Source of the DNA: a virus
DNA: 64,000 nt
Reading direction: 5' to 3' (one strand)
Virus record (IMG/VR): IMGVR_UViG_3300044213_000107
Coordinates: 62,001 to 126,000 of that record
Shown here: positions 1 through 9,157 of the stretch, piece after piece
Layout of the letters: every line of letters starts with the position of its first letter
Numbering within the stretch: the stretch's first letter is position 1
Notes under the pieces: generated by a model
Told to the model about the DNA's origin: nothing
Seen by the model: the letters and a program-made list of their open reading frames with translations, nothing else
Databases searched by the model: none
Program-made: the position numbers and the translations under genes

Positions 1-2377
1 TACTTTCCAATCTAGTCTGCATATTCGGAAAACTATTTGGATAAAATGCATTGTAAGAATTAAGGCCATACAGGTACGGGTTATTCTTCATAAAGATTTC
101 TAATCCCGGTCCCATGTCGTTTATGCTTTGATCGTCTATAACATTAACATAAACAACTTCGTATTTTACATTAAAGTTAGCATCAACAGCTCGTGCTACA
201 TTTATATCTCCAAAGTTGATTCGTTTGTTATAATGATTTTTTTGTATAGCATCGATAAATGTTGCAGCAGTACTAGGATGCAATCCTGCTAAAAATAAAA
301 ACTTAATTTCTTTTGCAATACCAAACCAAGGATCATCTGGACGATATATTAACTCTCTAGGGAAAATATCATTGTCTGTAACAATATTTTGAAATTGTTG
401 ACGTTGGTCAGCAGTAGTTAGTGCTTTTAAATAAACATTTTCGTAAGGACCCAGATTGTAATTTTGTACTGTTAAGGTAAAATTATTTGTAGTAGATATT
501 GCACCATCTGCGGTAACCGCCTGCACGCCAAATCGATATGTGTTATCAAATGTAGTCGCACCACCATCTATTGTGGTACTTTGAGAATTGGAAACAACTG
601 TTACTGTATACTGATTGCCGTTGGTGTTGCTTATTACTAATTCTGTACCTTGAGCCACAAAAATACTTGGACTAACAACAATAATGTCATTGACTTGATC
701 AATAGCAATAATAGTACATCCAGATGCAACACCAGGGCCAGTGACCGACATGCCATTAGATAAATTTAAAACAGAACTTACTGTAATTTTTGCCGAAGTA
801 CTGTCTAAACTGAAGTATTCAAAACTAGCACGACCAACAAGTCTTCCCGAAGGTAATAGTTTTATGCCATTAGGTAATCTTGCGTAAGGTTCATCAATTA
901 ATGAATAAACTAAATTAGTTTCGCCATTACTGCGTACTGCACTCACTGATAATTCACTAACTGCACCATTTTGTATAGTTCCAATGTTGGCAGGAGAAGT
1001 CCATGTAACTATATCGTTGGCATTCTTGAAAACCGTGATTGAAAAATTCTTTGGCAAACTGCTATAATTTTTATTATATGTAATAGGTTGGTTAGGAGTT
1101 ATATGTACAGGACTGTTTACTTCGATTACTTCGTATTGACTGGTATTTAAAATGTCATTTTTATAAAATGCAATAGCATTAACTGGGGGAGTAATACCAG
1201 TTAGTAAATCGCCCACTGACAAATTACTAGGAATTCTAGAAACTAAAATGTTTGCATTTGAAGTAGTAATATTTGCGGTAATAAAACTATATTCTACAGT
1301 TTTGCTAGCAACTACACTAAAGTCATAAGATTTTTGTGTTTCAGTTTGACTTGGTAGTATCCCAGTTAACCAACCTGTGTTAGGATTGATGCTTACATTG
1401 GCAGGTAAACTCTGGAGTCCTTGGTCAAATTTATAAACTACACCATTTGTATCTGTATAGTCAAATGGTATTTGGTCAAACCCGTAGACATCCTGCACCA
1501 ATAATTCCCATGTTAGTGGATAACCTTCGATGTCATATCCTTGGAACTTATATGCAAAATTGCTATTCTGTACTAGATTTGGTATTGCGGCAGGATTACT
1601 TGTAATAATCGGTACATAAACATTGTCGGTATCAACTGGTATGTAGGTGTTATTGACATTTGTTAGATTATTATCAGCACTAAATCTTGCCTTGCTAATA
1701 ATCCATATTTTTACATCTTTGGTTGTGTAGTTGTTGCCATCAAATAACTGTACAGTAAAATTAAAATATTTGTCTACGCTCAATTGAACTGGGTCGTACT
1801 GTGTTATATCGCTAAGATTTGTGTCAAACCCATCACTGTTAATTGTGCTTGCTATTGGATCTGCATACCCAGATAATACCCCATCTGAACTAAGACTTAG
1901 CCCCGGCGGTAGTTCTCCTGCGGCCACAGACCAAACTAATACAGCGTTTGAGTTTGTCTGACTGCTGTTAAATTTATATTCAATATAAGTGCCGTCAAAA
2001 TATGCACCAACAAAGTCATTTGGCACAATTATTTCAACCGCGTTAATATTTGATACACTTAGTGTAAATGATCTGTCAGCAACTGCACCGTTGGTATCTG
2101 TAGCACGTATTGTAAACACATACTTAACTGTTGTTTCTGTACTACGATTAATAACAGGGACACCTTGTAGTGTACCAGCCGGTATTATTACTGTTCCTGT
2201 GCCGTTAACAACATCACGTTGTATTATTTCAATACCTGGTGGCAAGCTACCACTTAAAAATGAATATACTACTGGCGAACCACTGTTGCTGACCGCATAC
2301 AGTTGAAACCTATAAAATTGTGTTTCTGGTATAGTTCCTAAACTTCCAGAATTGGTATACCAGGTAATATAACTCAT
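1..2377 (-). CDS. Phage structural protein with Ig/cadherin-like repeats (C-terminus cut by window edge)
   Basis: An open frame starts at ATG 2377 (protein begins MSYITWYTNSGSLGTIPE) and runs without a stop off the left edge, so at least about 790 residues are visible. It is rich in Thr, Ser, Asn and Val and contains repeated segments of the type SGSLPPGI and AAGELPPGLSLSSDGVLSG, the signature of bacterial putative-Ig (He_PIG-like) domains found in adhesins and phage fibres. No signal peptide is seen. The start overlaps the stop of the upstream fibre gene by one base (TAATG), so the two are probably co-translated. Likely a tail or baseplate-associated virion protein; the exact position in the particle cannot be told. 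Confidence 0.8.
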   Translation of the reverse strand, partial: MSYITWYTNSGSLGTIPETQFYRFQLYAVSNSGSPVVYSFLSGSLPPGIEIIQRDVVNGTGTVIIPAGTLQGVPVINRSTETTVKYVFTIRATDTNGAVADRSFTLSVSNINAVEIIVPNDFVGAYFDGTYIEYKFNSSQTNSNAVLVWSVAAGELPPGLSLSSDGVLSGYADPIASTINSDGFDTNLSDITQYDPVQLSVDKYFNFTVQLFDGNNYTTKDVKIWIISKARFSADNNLTNVNNTYIPVDTDNVYVPIITSNPAAIPNLVQNSNFAYKFQGYDIEGYPLTWELLVQDVYGFDQIPFDYTDTNGVVYKFDQGLQSLPANVSINPNTGWLTGILPSQTETQKSYDFSVVASKTVEYSFITANITTSNANILVSRIPSNLSVGDLLTGITPPVNAIAFYKNDILNTSQYEVIEVNSPVHITPNQPITYNKNYSSLPKNFSITVFKNANDIVTWTSPANIGTIQNGAVSELSVSAVRSNGETNLVYSLIDEPYARLPNGIKLLPSGRLVGRASFEYFSLDSTSAKITVSSVLNLSNGMSVTGPGVASGCTIIAIDQVNDIIVVSPSIFVAQGTELVISNTNGNQYTVTVVSNSQSTTIDGGATTFDNTYRFGVQAVTADGAISTTNNFTLTVQNYNLGPYENVYLKALTTADQRQQFQNIVTDNDIFPRELIYRPDDPWFGIAKEIKFLFLAGLHPSTAATFIDAIQKNHYNKRINFGDINVARAVDANFNVKYEVVYVNVIDDQSINDMGPGLEIFMKNNPYLYGLNSYNAFYPNSFPNMQTRLES

Positions 2378-4482
2378 TATATAATTACAGCTTCTATTAA
2401 TTTTTCACCAAAGTCGTCACTGGCCTGTATGGCCTTGGCAAATACAGCCGCACCAACTGCAGTTCTTCCACCACTTTGTGCACATCCAGGATGTCTACTT
2501 GTTATAAGTAAATCACCTTTGGCTACAGGTCCCATTACACGAACAGGAACACGGCCTCGTAATGCAACTGCAACACTGGTTCCTTCGATCATACTATTCA
2601 TTAGATATGCAGGTTCCGTTGATACTGCTCCTGCGACCCTAGTGTCGCCTACGATATCAGTTACAGTGACTTCGGCATCGCCACCAAATATAAGAACAGT
2701 ACCCGGAGGATATTCTGCATCGCTGGTATACATTTCTGCTAAGTCGGCGTACTGTGCGTGTACTGCAGTTCCGTAGATGTTATTCCACCATGCTGTAGTA
2801 GAACCAAGATTAACACTTGTGTTAGAACTTGGAATGATTGTTCCAGTACCATTAGCCAAATAAGCTGCAACATTAACATTAGAGTATGTGTTTACATTTG
2901 CCTGTAGATTACCTAACCAGGTTGTATGAGTTGTTACATTAGATTGTAAATTGCCCAGCCAGGTTGTATGAGTTGCAATAACTGCATTAGCAGCAGTAAC
3001 GTTTGCATTAATAGTATTAATCGTTGGCGTAATATTTGCCAACATCTGTGCGTTACCATAATTACTAGTACCAAAATTTATGTTGGCCCATGTATAAAAT
3101 GAGCCTATGTTGGCATTAATTGTGTTTACATTAGACTGCAAAACTGCAATCGTTGCATTTGCTGCAGTGATATTATTCTGTAGTGTTGTTATCTGTCCAG
3201 CCTGTATTGTGTTAGCAGACAACCAAGAACTGTTGATACTACTTACAACAGAAACACCGTTTGCAAAATAATAGCCATCTGTTACAATGCCGGCACCTGC
3301 GGCAATGTTTCCAGCAACAGACAATGCACTAAGAGTACCCACACTTGTAATATATGGTTGCGTGGCCGTTGCCACCGTACCATTTAGATTAGTTGCCCAT
3401 ATGTTAACGTATGGTTGACCACTTTGCCCAATACTCCATGATCCAGCATTAGGAATAAGGTTATGAGTAGTGGTATCACCATTTATTGCTAAACTTAGTA
3501 ATGTTCCCAGCGTAGTAATATTAGGTTGCGCCGCAGTAGCAAGAGTTCCAGTAATAGATCCGTCTACAGTTATACTACTAAGAAAATGTGTAGAACCTGT
3601 GATATTTCCACCGCCGCCACCAATACCAGTTAATACACCAACGCCATTGATATAAACACCGTCGTTGCCTGAAAAATTCAAATTACCTTTAATATTTACA
3701 TTATTTGTTGTACTAACAATATATCCATTGCCGTCCAACATTAAATTACCATAAAATCCTGCACCCGTGTATACATTACCTGCAGCACCAATGCCGCCAC
3801 TGGCAACTAAAGATCCGGTAGTATAACTTGTACTTGGGGTAGTGTTGACTGCATGCACATCACCAATTTTTAATGTACCGTAGGTAGCAGGTTGTGTGTA
3901 GGTGTTACCAACAAAAACATTTCCACCAGAAACAGGATTTGTTAAAACTTGTCCATTTGCATAAAATTCCCAGGCCTGACTATCGTTTGCCCATCCAAAG
4001 AAAGCGTTTTTACTTGTACCTTTATAGTAATTAACAACAACTCCAATATCACTGTAATCATCACTGACTAACGGGGATCCGTCGCTGGTAACATGCAAAT
4101 AAATTTTACTGGCTTGAATACTTTGTGTGCTTAATGCCGTTCCTGTACCGCCTTGAAAAATATTTCCAGTAACGTATAAATCGCCGCCGACTGTGGTACG
4201 TCCATACACAGACATATACCCGTCAACTATGGCATTTCCTGTTACTGTAGCATTAGCAACAGTTAAACTAGAGCCAGTGAATGTTTGTGCAGTTACGCTG
4301 GTATTACAAGTAATACTCTGCGATGTAATACCAAGTTGGTTTACAATTGTGGGGAAAATACCCTGGTAAATGTAATTATTAAGTGTGGAAAAGTTAGAGT
4401 TTACGATGTCAAATGCTGATCGTATTGGATCACCTGTACCATCGTTAGGGTTATTTCCTATGTAAACGTTTGCGACTGCCAT
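2377..4482 (-). CDS. Tail fibre / adhesin-like structural protein
   Basis: A 701-residue protein. The N-terminus has the motif IGNNPNDGTGDPIRSAFDIVN that recurs at the start of phage fibre proteins and also in the next gene. The middle is a long low-complexity repeat of NITAANA/NVNTINANI and LATAAQPNITTLGT type segments, expected for a trimeric beta/coiled fibre shaft. The last ~120 residues (from QYADLAEMYTSD, through PPGTVLIFGGD and RVAGAVSTEPAYLMN) form a compact domain common at the tip of phage fibres. Function: receptor binding or fibre shaft. A TAAATA late element lies 25 bases upstream, with a weak GGGAT ribosome site. Confidence 0.85.
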   Translation of the reverse strand: MAVANVYIGNNPNDGTGDPIRSAFDIVNSNFSTLNNYIYQGIFPTIVNQLGITSQSITCNTSVTAQTFTGSSLTVANATVTGNAIVDGYMSVYGRTTVGGDLYVTGNIFQGGTGTALSTQSIQASKIYLHVTSDGSPLVSDDYSDIGVVVNYYKGTSKNAFFGWANDSQAWEFYANGQVLTNPVSGGNVFVGNTYTQPATYGTLKIGDVHAVNTTPSTSYTTGSLVASGGIGAAGNVYTGAGFYGNLMLDGNGYIVSTTNNVNIKGNLNFSGNDGVYINGVGVLTGIGGGGGNITGSTHFLSSITVDGSITGTLATAAQPNITTLGTLLSLAINGDTTTHNLIPNAGSWSIGQSGQPYVNIWATNLNGTVATATQPYITSVGTLSALSVAGNIAAGAGIVTDGYYFANGVSVVSSINSSWLSANTIQAGQITTLQNNITAANATIAVLQSNVNTINANIGSFYTWANINFGTSNYGNAQMLANITPTINTINANVTAANAVIATHTTWLGNLQSNVTTHTTWLGNLQANVNTYSNVNVAAYLANGTGTIIPSSNTSVNLGSTTAWWNNIYGTAVHAQYADLAEMYTSDAEYPPGTVLIFGGDAEVTVTDIVGDTRVAGAVSTEPAYLMNSMIEGTSVAVALRGRVPVRVMGPVAKGDLLITSRHPGCAQSGGRTAVGAAVFAKAIQASDDFGEKLIEAVII

Positions 4483-4506
4483 GTTCTATCCCAATATGCT
4501 TTATGT

Positions 4507-4512
4507 TATTTA
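4507..4512 (-). promoter_or_regulatory. T4-late-type promoter element for fibre gene
   Basis: TAAATA on the minus strand, 24 bases before the ATG of the fibre gene; no matching -35 box. Here the transcript would carry a normal leader. Confidence 0.5.
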
Positions 4513-4525
4513 GCAGTATTGAGAT

Positions 4526-4849
4526 TTAGATATTAGCGGCAAAAAGTCGTGCTGCAAGTTGATTTAGTGCATCACTGACGGTATAAACATTGCTGGTCCA
4601 ATGTGTATAGTCGGCCATAACAAATTGTGTTGCAGCGGTGATACTGGCTGCACCGTAGATGTCATTGACTGTTAAGGTTACATTTCCTGAGCGACCTGCA
4701 ACAGTTGTGACTCCAATGTTGGCGTTAATAGAAACATTTCCGTTGTAGATTTCTGTAAAATTATCATTTATTTTACCAAATGCAGTTCGCAACGGATCAC
4801 CAGTGTGATCACTGGGAAAAGTTCCTATATTAATGATTTCTTGCGCCAT
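4526..4849 (-). CDS. Small fibre-associated structural protein
   Basis: 107 residues from ATG 4849, chosen because AAGGA sits about 10 bases upstream and a perfect TATAAATA element precedes it; an upstream in-frame ATG at 4879 lies before that promoter element. The N-terminal IGTFPSDHTGDPLRTAFGKIN is paralogous to the start of the neighbouring large fibre protein, and the rest (AGRSGNVTLTVNDIYGAA) resembles fibre-tip beta segments. Probably a short fibre or fibre-attachment subunit. Only about 40 bases separate it from the large fibre gene. Confidence 0.7.
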   Translation of the reverse strand: MAQEIINIGTFPSDHTGDPLRTAFGKINDNFTEIYNGNVSINANIGVTTVAGRSGNVTLTVNDIYGAASITAATQFVMADYTHWTSNVYTVSDALNQLAARLFAANI

Positions 4850-4868
4850 TTCAAGTCCTTGTATTTCG

Positions 4869-4876
4869 TATTTATA
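4869..4876 (-). promoter_or_regulatory. Perfect T4 late promoter element TATAAATA
   Basis: TATAAATA on the minus strand, 19 bases before the ATG at 4849, followed by an AAGGA ribosome site. It matches the T4 gp55-dependent late consensus exactly. Confidence 0.65.
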
Positions 4877-4892
4877 CAAGAACTGCTAGGGA

Positions 4893-5219
4893 TTAGCCTG
4901 GACTAAAACTGCTGCCACATCCGCAGGTGGTTTGTGCATTAGGGTTATCAATGCTGAAACTAGCACCCATAATGTCTTCTTTATAGTTGATTTTTGCTCC
5001 AGTAAGATACTGACTGCTCATAGCATCCACTAATACTTCAACACCATCAAACTCTAGTGCAAAATCGTCTTCGTTGGCTGCATCGTCAAATGTAAATCCA
5101 TACTGCATGCCCGAGCATCCGCCGCCTTGCACAAATATACGTAGTTTAAGTGTGGGATTATTTTCTTCTTTGATTATTTCTTTTAATCGTATGGTTGCTG
5201 ATTCTGTTAGTTCTAGCAT
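4893..5219 (-). CDS. erpA: Iron-sulfur cluster carrier, ErpA/IscA (A-type) family
   Basis: 108 residues, full length for the family. The sequence follows E. coli ErpA closely ([41 protein letters not shown]). The three cluster-binding cysteines are at about 35, 99 and 101. A-type carriers accept Fe-S clusters from IscU/SufB and hand them to apo-proteins in the cytoplasm. I start at ATG 5219 because GGAG lies six bases before it; an ATG at 5231 would place that GGAG inside the coding region. It sits with sod and infA. The two radical SAM proteins in this window need 4Fe-4S clusters and are plausible clients (inference). Confidence 0.93.
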   Translation of the reverse strand: MLELTESATIRLKEIIKEENNPTLKLRIFVQGGGCSGMQYGFTFDDAANEDDFALEFDGVEVLVDAMSSQYLTGAKINYKEDIMGASFSIDNPNAQTTCGCGSSFSPG

Positions 5220-5243
5220 TGTATTCTCCATTAAGTAAGTAGT

Positions 5244-5789
5244 TTATTGGCCTGAATATATGCGACGGTTAACCATTTCCCAGTTAACAATTCGCCATTG
5301 TGCAGACAAGTATTTTTTCTTGTTTGCAGCATAATCCAGTATCCAAGCGTGTTCCCACCAATCAACTAGTAGTGCTATATCAGTTTTGATAGTATGATTG
5401 CGGATAGTTTTAATAGCGCCATCGCGTGCCAAGTAAATCCATCCAGCACCCTGAAACGCCATTGCTGTACTTTCAAATTCTCGTTTAAATGTAAGGAAAT
5501 TAGTATAGTGTTTGTTTATTAACGCTAGACTAGCACCAAATGGTGTGTTGGCGTTTTTTGGCGGTCTTAGTTGTTTAAACCAAATATTGTGCAGGTAAGC
5601 ACCGGCTCGATTAAAAGCTGCATCGCCTTCACCTTGATTAAAACGATCTACATAACCTTTGTAGAGTTTATCATAGTGATTTTCGATATTAGGTTTACTA
5701 AGTACAGGTGCAAAAGAACCACAACCGTATGCAAGTTCGTATCTTTCAAGTTGTTCTTTTTCTTCTAATAAATCAATTATTTCACGCAT
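5244..5789 (-). CDS. sod: Iron/manganese superoxide dismutase-like protein
   Basis: 181 residues, close to the usual ~195 for SodA/SodB. The metal-ligand pattern is complete: His38 (ENHYDKLYKGYV), His67 (AYLHNIWFKQL), Asp143 and His147 (LLVDWWEHAWILDY). The usual first-helix HH..H pattern is reduced (Leu replaces one His), and the middle is divergent, so activity is likely but not certain. Role: dismutation of superoxide in the cytoplasm. It follows infA by three bases and precedes erpA, giving a small stress/translation operon. Metal preference cannot be read reliably. Confidence 0.85.
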   Translation of the reverse strand: MREIIDLLEEKEQLERYELAYGCGSFAPVLSKPNIENHYDKLYKGYVDRFNQGEGDAAFNRAGAYLHNIWFKQLRPPKNANTPFGASLALINKHYTNFLTFKREFESTAMAFQGAGWIYLARDGAIKTIRNHTIKTDIALLVDWWEHAWILDYAANKKKYLSAQWRIVNWEMVNRRIYSGQ

Positions 5790-5792
5790 ATA

Positions 5793-6011
5793 TTATTTAT
5801 TGCGATATATGATGCGTCCACGGTTTATATCGTAAGGGCTCATTTCTATTTCTACGCTATCGCCCAATAATATACGTATATTATTTTGTCTAAGTTTACC
5901 ACCTAGTGTGGCTAGTACTACATGCCCAGTTTCTAATTGAACTCTAAACATCGCACTGGGCAGTACTTCGTCTATAGTGCCAGACATTTTAATTAAATCT
6001 TGTTTCGCCAT
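5793..6011 (-). CDS. infA: Translation initiation factor IF-1
   Basis: 72 residues, the same length as E. coli IF-1 and alignable end to end ([54 protein letters not shown]). It is a single OB fold that binds the ribosomal A site in the 30S subunit and helps IF-2 and IF-3. Its first 23 bases overlap the preceding small gene, indicating coupling. A phage-borne infA is uncommon and, with bS21 and tmRNA here, points to control of initiation in the infected cell. Confidence 0.95.
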   Translation of the reverse strand: MAKQDLIKMSGTIDEVLPSAMFRVQLETGHVVLATLGGKLRQNNIRILLGDSVEIEMSPYDINRGRIIYRNK

Positions 6012-6174
6012 CGTTTACTTTCGTAAGGAACCACGTGCCATCACCTTTGTCTGTCCACTTCAACGTATCTCCTTCTTTCCATCCTTTTAAATCAAGTAAT
6101 TCTTGCGGTAGTGGTAAAATCAAATCATCACTGCCGTCATCTGCTTCTTCAATTGCAACCGTCCATTGTGTCAT
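5989..6174 (-). CDS. Small AbrB/SpoVT-like swapped-hairpin protein
   Basis: 61 residues. The core [23 protein letters not shown] has the pattern of an AbrB/MazE-type domain (beta strand, P-x-E-L-L-x-x-x-G-W-x-x-G-D). Such domains act as DNA-binding regulators or antitoxins, but no toxin partner is adjacent. Stop overlaps infA. The start ATG lies four bases after a TAAATA late element, with no ribosome-binding site, suggesting a leaderless or nearly leaderless message. Confidence 0.65.
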   Translation of the reverse strand: MTQWTVAIEEADDGSDDLILPLPQELLDLKGWKEGDTLKWTDKGDGTWFLTKVNDGETRFN

Positions 6175-6178
6175 ATAG

Positions 6179-6184
6179 TATTTA
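6179..6184 (-). promoter_or_regulatory. Late promoter element phased to a leaderless start
   Basis: TAAATA, then four bases, then ATG 6174. By T4 geometry the transcript starts within a base of the start codon. Confidence 0.6.
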
Positions 6185-6187
6185 CAC

Positions 6188-6580
6188 TTATCCGCGACGC
6201 ATACGGCTAATTTCTACTGCTTCTTCTTCGGCAAAAACAGGTACAGCATTGCTCTTGTGCATGGTAGCAATACCCAATACCTTAGTGCCAGTATAAACTT
6301 TATGAACTGGAGCAGTAGAATGTCCGGGTGTTGACACGCTAGGTAAATGATTGAGATTGCCACGACCTGCGGGTGCGGATAATTTATATGATAACGGCTC
6401 TGCGGTCATTGCTCGGCGTTGGCGACGTGCATCTGCTTCAGCACCTTGGCGTTTAAGAAGTTCTTGCCATTCGCGATCTAACTGCTCGTGACGACGTTTG
6501 TCTTCGGCTGATTTGAATTTAACTTTACCTCGGCGCTTGCCTGTTAAACTTAGTGCAGGGTGTGCTAGATGCATGGTCAT
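6188..6580 (-). CDS. Hypothetical phage protein, basic coiled N-half
   Basis: 130 residues. The first half is strongly basic and helical (KRRGKVKFKSAEDKRRHEQLD). The C-terminus reads HKSNAVPVFAEEEAVEISRMRR, a conserved ending I have the impression is shared by proteins of other aquatic phages. No catalytic motif. Expressed from a near-consensus sigma-70 promoter just upstream and a GGAG ribosome site. Confidence 0.7.
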   Translation of the reverse strand: MTMHLAHPALSLTGKRRGKVKFKSAEDKRRHEQLDREWQELLKRQGAEADARRQRRAMTAEPLSYKLSAPAGRGNLNHLPSVSTPGHSTAPVHKVYTGTKVLGIATMHKSNAVPVFAEEEAVEISRMRRG

Positions 6581-6607
6581 AGAAGTATCTCCGCTTAATA
6601 TAATTGT

Positions 6608-6636
6608 ATTATAACATTAGACGCAGAAACCGTCAA
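6608..6636 (-). promoter_or_regulatory. Sigma-70 promoter TTGACG-N17-TATAAT
   Basis: -35 TTGACG at 6631-6636 and -10 TATAAT at 6608-6613 with 17-base spacing, reading into the gene starting at 6580. It overlaps the 3' end of the upstream gene. Confidence 0.75.
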
Positions 6637-6992
6637 GACTGTTGTTGTTTTTTAGCAACATCTTCATTTAGTGGTTGAGGAACAAAATCTGGGCTAACCA
6701 GTGCATAGTTAGCAGTAATAAACACATGATCAACAAATCTTGATTTCAATACTGAGACAATTTCATCTGTGTTTTTGCCTTGTGCAATAAATTGATTGGT
6801 GTCTTTATCAAACCAATAGTAGATATCACCAATTTTTTCTTGGTTTACCATATGTATTCGACGGTTTACTTCTTCGGCTACTTTATTATAAAATTTACCG
6901 CGACGATCAAAATAATTGTCCACTAGTGCCAATAAAAAAGAAAGCACAAAATACCAAAGTACACATTGTAAGACAAAGTCGATAAATTCCAT
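6633..6992 (-). CDS. Single-span membrane protein of unknown function
   Basis: 119 residues from ATG 6992 (MEFIDFVLQC). The N-terminus is a hydrophobic helix (about residues 3-24, CVLWYFVLSFLLALV), followed by a soluble domain with the segment IGDIYYWFDKDTNQFIAQG. I prefer this start over ATG 7010 because a TAAATA late element lies exactly five bases upstream, the spacing seen at other genes here. Function unknown. Confidence 0.65.
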   Translation of the reverse strand: MEFIDFVLQCVLWYFVLSFLLALVDNYFDRRGKFYNKVAEEVNRRIHMVNQEKIGDIYYWFDKDTNQFIAQGKNTDEIVSVLKSRFVDHVFITANYALVSPDFVPQPLNEDVAKKQQQS

Positions 6993-6997
6993 AGTTG

Positions 6998-7003
6998 TAT
7001 TTA
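6998..7003 (-). promoter_or_regulatory. Late promoter element phased to a leaderless start
   Basis: TAAATA plus five bases, then ATG 6992; T4 late geometry puts +1 on the A of the start codon. Confidence 0.6.
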
Positions 7004-7831
7004 TGTCCATAATGATTTACGTATTTTAATGAGACGCATTAGCATATCATTGTCTTCTTGCTCGGCGTTGTTTTCTAACTCGGAGATACAATCATATAAC
7101 TTGCGTTTACGATCTTTTTCTTTTTGTGTTAGATTAACACGATTTTCAAATTCCCAATCCGAACCATACTTTTCAGTTATTTCTTTGCTAAATTCTCTAT
7201 AACCAGATTCTATCCAGGCAAAATCTTCATCACGATCTCGCCGCACCTGTGTCCACCATGTGTATAACAACAATACTTCCCTTGCGTAATCGGCTTGGCC
7301 CGGATTCCTTTCTTGCGGATCTTTGTCGGCACTGTCTAGGTCAATTTGCCATTTTAATTGTGCTATACCCGCACCCGGAGATCTCCATAGACTCCAACGT
7401 AATAGGCCATAATGTCTCCACCACGGGACTCGATATCGTCGGGCATTTTCATCATTCCATATACAAAACATCCACGCACATTCTACTTCAACAAAGTTTG
7501 TTAATTCAGTAAATGCACCCCGGAGTATTTTTTCATCAAATTCATGATGGCGTCCGGGCTCAAGATTTGTGTGAACATAATGGCTACGATACACAAATCG
7601 CATACGTAAATAGTAGGCTAGATCATTTATAGGATCAACTATCCAATCTCTGGGTTTTTCCAACAAGTCTGGCAAGGTTTCTGTTAGCCAAAAAGCAACA
7701 GGTCGTGCGGATTTAAGATCCTGCTCCCATACTTCCCACTGTCCAAAAGGTAGTGCAGCTGGTTTGTTGATTCCAAGTAGTGATCTAAACCAAATGAAAA
7801 ATTTTGAATTGCTGTAGCATCTACTCATCAC
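7001..7831 (-). CDS. Hypothetical phage protein rich in Trp/Arg
   Basis: 276 residues, soluble, with many aromatic and charged residues (WRHYGLLRWSLWRSPGAG; YAREVLLLYTWWTQVRRDRD). The internal LLRWSLWRS is not at the C-terminus and is unrelated to the tail motif of the 14-19 kb array. No recognisable enzyme motif. Its start overlaps the stop of the upstream gene by 11 bases. Confidence 0.6.
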   Translation of the reverse strand: MMSRCYSNSKFFIWFRSLLGINKPAALPFGQWEVWEQDLKSARPVAFWLTETLPDLLEKPRDWIVDPINDLAYYLRMRFVYRSHYVHTNLEPGRHHEFDEKILRGAFTELTNFVEVECAWMFCIWNDENARRYRVPWWRHYGLLRWSLWRSPGAGIAQLKWQIDLDSADKDPQERNPGQADYAREVLLLYTWWTQVRRDRDEDFAWIESGYREFSKEITEKYGSDWEFENRVNLTQKEKDRKRKLYDCISELENNAEQEDNDMLMRLIKIRKSLWT

Positions 7832-8102
7832 TGCCGGCCTCTTTTAAGATATCAAATACACTACCAATTTCAAACTCAACGGTGTTATCGTCGATTACTT
7901 GAATTTTTTTGTGTGTAAAAAAACTTCTCATATACATTTCTAAAAATTCCGCAACAGTCATTTCTGCAGTTTGAAAAAATTCAGAATTGAGTTTTTTATT
8001 TGTTGCAACCAAATAGTAGTAATTATCTCTGTGGTCCAAAGAAAATTCTATGGCCAAAGGCCGAAACTTTTGGTTTAATTGATCAACAAACTCAAAATCC
8101 AT
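7821..8102 (-). CDS. Hypothetical acidic protein
   Basis: 93 residues, acidic, mixed alpha/beta by eye, no motif recognised. Overlaps both neighbours by about 11 bases, so it belongs to the uvsE transcript. Confidence 0.6.
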   Translation of the reverse strand: MDFEFVDQLNQKFRPLAIEFSLDHRDNYYYLVATNKKLNSEFFQTAEMTVAEFLEMYMRSFFTHKKIQVIDDNTVEFEIGSVFDILKEAGSDE

Positions 8103-9120
8103 TTTTTATTCCGTATTCATATAATTCAAAACTGGCCAGGTTCTTGGCCTTGCTTTCGCACATGATATCAAACTGATCCCAAAAACTCAATGCCCACTGA
8201 TTCACTGGGCGATTCCAATAAAAGTTACTGTGTGCTCGTAGTTTTGCCTTTTTATAGCCTTCTGTGAGCAATTGTGCATGATCGGGCATTGTATCCGCAC
8301 AGTGATCAACTAAGACATCTTCTCGACTAACACTATAATGCATAGTAGGGCGTACGCCACGCCAACTATCAACCACTCGCTTAACGCTATCGCTATTTGG
8401 ATCAATGTAAACCCCTTCACGTATCCAATGATGATGTACATCAAGCACAATAGGAACAATATCGCTAATGGATAAGCAATCGTCGAGTCCATGTGTCATC
8501 TCCTCGTTTTCGATGGTGATTGTATTGCGGGCTTCAGGCGACAGTTTTGGATATGCCAACCTAATGCCGTTGGGGCCTTGACGGCCTGCGATGTGTACAT
8601 TGATTTTGAAGTCTTGGAACCGTTGTCCAAAACCCATCCAACGGGCCATGTCAACATGATATTCAAACTCCTCTATACTTCTGCGGACAATATCTGGGTT
8701 GTCACTAGCCAAGACAGTAAACTGCCCAGGGTGCATACTACAGCGAACACTCCGCAAGCGAGCCAGATCGCCGATGGTCGCAAAGTGTTTTGCACAGTAT
8801 TCACGAACGTCAGGCCGACGCCAAAAATACTGATATTCAGCATGAGTATACATAGGGAGTACGTCACTACTAAGCCGTACCATACGAAGGGATTCATCTA
8901 AGTTACCTACTCTTTCTACAAGTTTACGAACAGATTCGATATTGCCAGTCATCAAGTCCCAGAGTTTTTGCTCAGCGACTTCTCGAGTTTGGCGATTAAG
9001 CCAAGCCACAGTTGTAGTACCAGTGTTAAATTCTTTGGCGGTATCTGTTTGACGAATACCGTTGATTTGACTGGGACCGTCAATCCATTTACAGCAAAAC
9101 CCCATACGTTTAATGGTCAT
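8092..9120 (-). CDS. uvsE: UV DNA damage endonuclease, UvsE/UvdE family
   Basis: 342 residues, full length. It has the TIM-barrel family landmarks: N-terminal MGFCCKW, RLSSDVLPMYTH, SMHPGQFTVL, NVHIAGRQG, TIENEE and VLDVHHHW, carrying the His/Glu/Asp metal ligands. UvdE nicks DNA 5' of UV dimers and other lesions, starting alternative excision repair; DNA ligase in this window could seal the product. The ATG is placed six bases after a TATAAT box, so the mRNA is predicted to be leaderless. First of a three-gene overlapping operon. Confidence 0.92.
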   Translation of the reverse strand: MTIKRMGFCCKWIDGPSQINGIRQTDTAKEFNTGTTTVAWLNRQTREVAEQKLWDLMTGNIESVRKLVERVGNLDESLRMVRLSSDVLPMYTHAEYQYFWRRPDVREYCAKHFATIGDLARLRSVRCSMHPGQFTVLASDNPDIVRRSIEEFEYHVDMARWMGFGQRFQDFKINVHIAGRQGPNGIRLAYPKLSPEARNTITIENEEMTHGLDDCLSISDIVPIVLDVHHHWIREGVYIDPNSDSVKRVVDSWRGVRPTMHYSVSREDVLVDHCADTMPDHAQLLTEGYKKAKLRAHSNFYWNRPVNQWALSFWDQFDIMCESKAKNLASFELYEYGIKNGF

Positions 9121-9126
9121 AGTGTT

Positions 9127-9132
9127 ATTATA
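9127..9132 (-). promoter_or_regulatory. Sigma-70 -10 box phased to a leaderless start (uvsE)
   Basis: TATAAT then six bases then ATG 9120, which puts +1 on the A. The -35 region is poor. Confidence 0.55.
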
Positions 9133-9157
9133 CTACAAAAACTTGAATTTTTTACAC

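Noticed and set aside
3000-3200. Repeats within the fibre gene as a possible CRISPR or diversity-generating element
   Set aside because: They are imperfect codon-level repeats of a fibre shaft (N-A-N-I type); no regular spacers, template repeat or reverse transcriptase is seen.
5794-5799. TAAATA five bases upstream of the sod start
   Set aside because: Spacing is to +4 or so and it lies inside the infA stop region in a tight operon; counted as chance, though a promoter cannot be excluded.
8491-8901. Long open frame antisense to uvsE (136 codons, plus strand)
   Set aside because: It lies wholly inside the well-supported UvsE gene, has no ribosome site and no recognisable sequence; a shadow frame.
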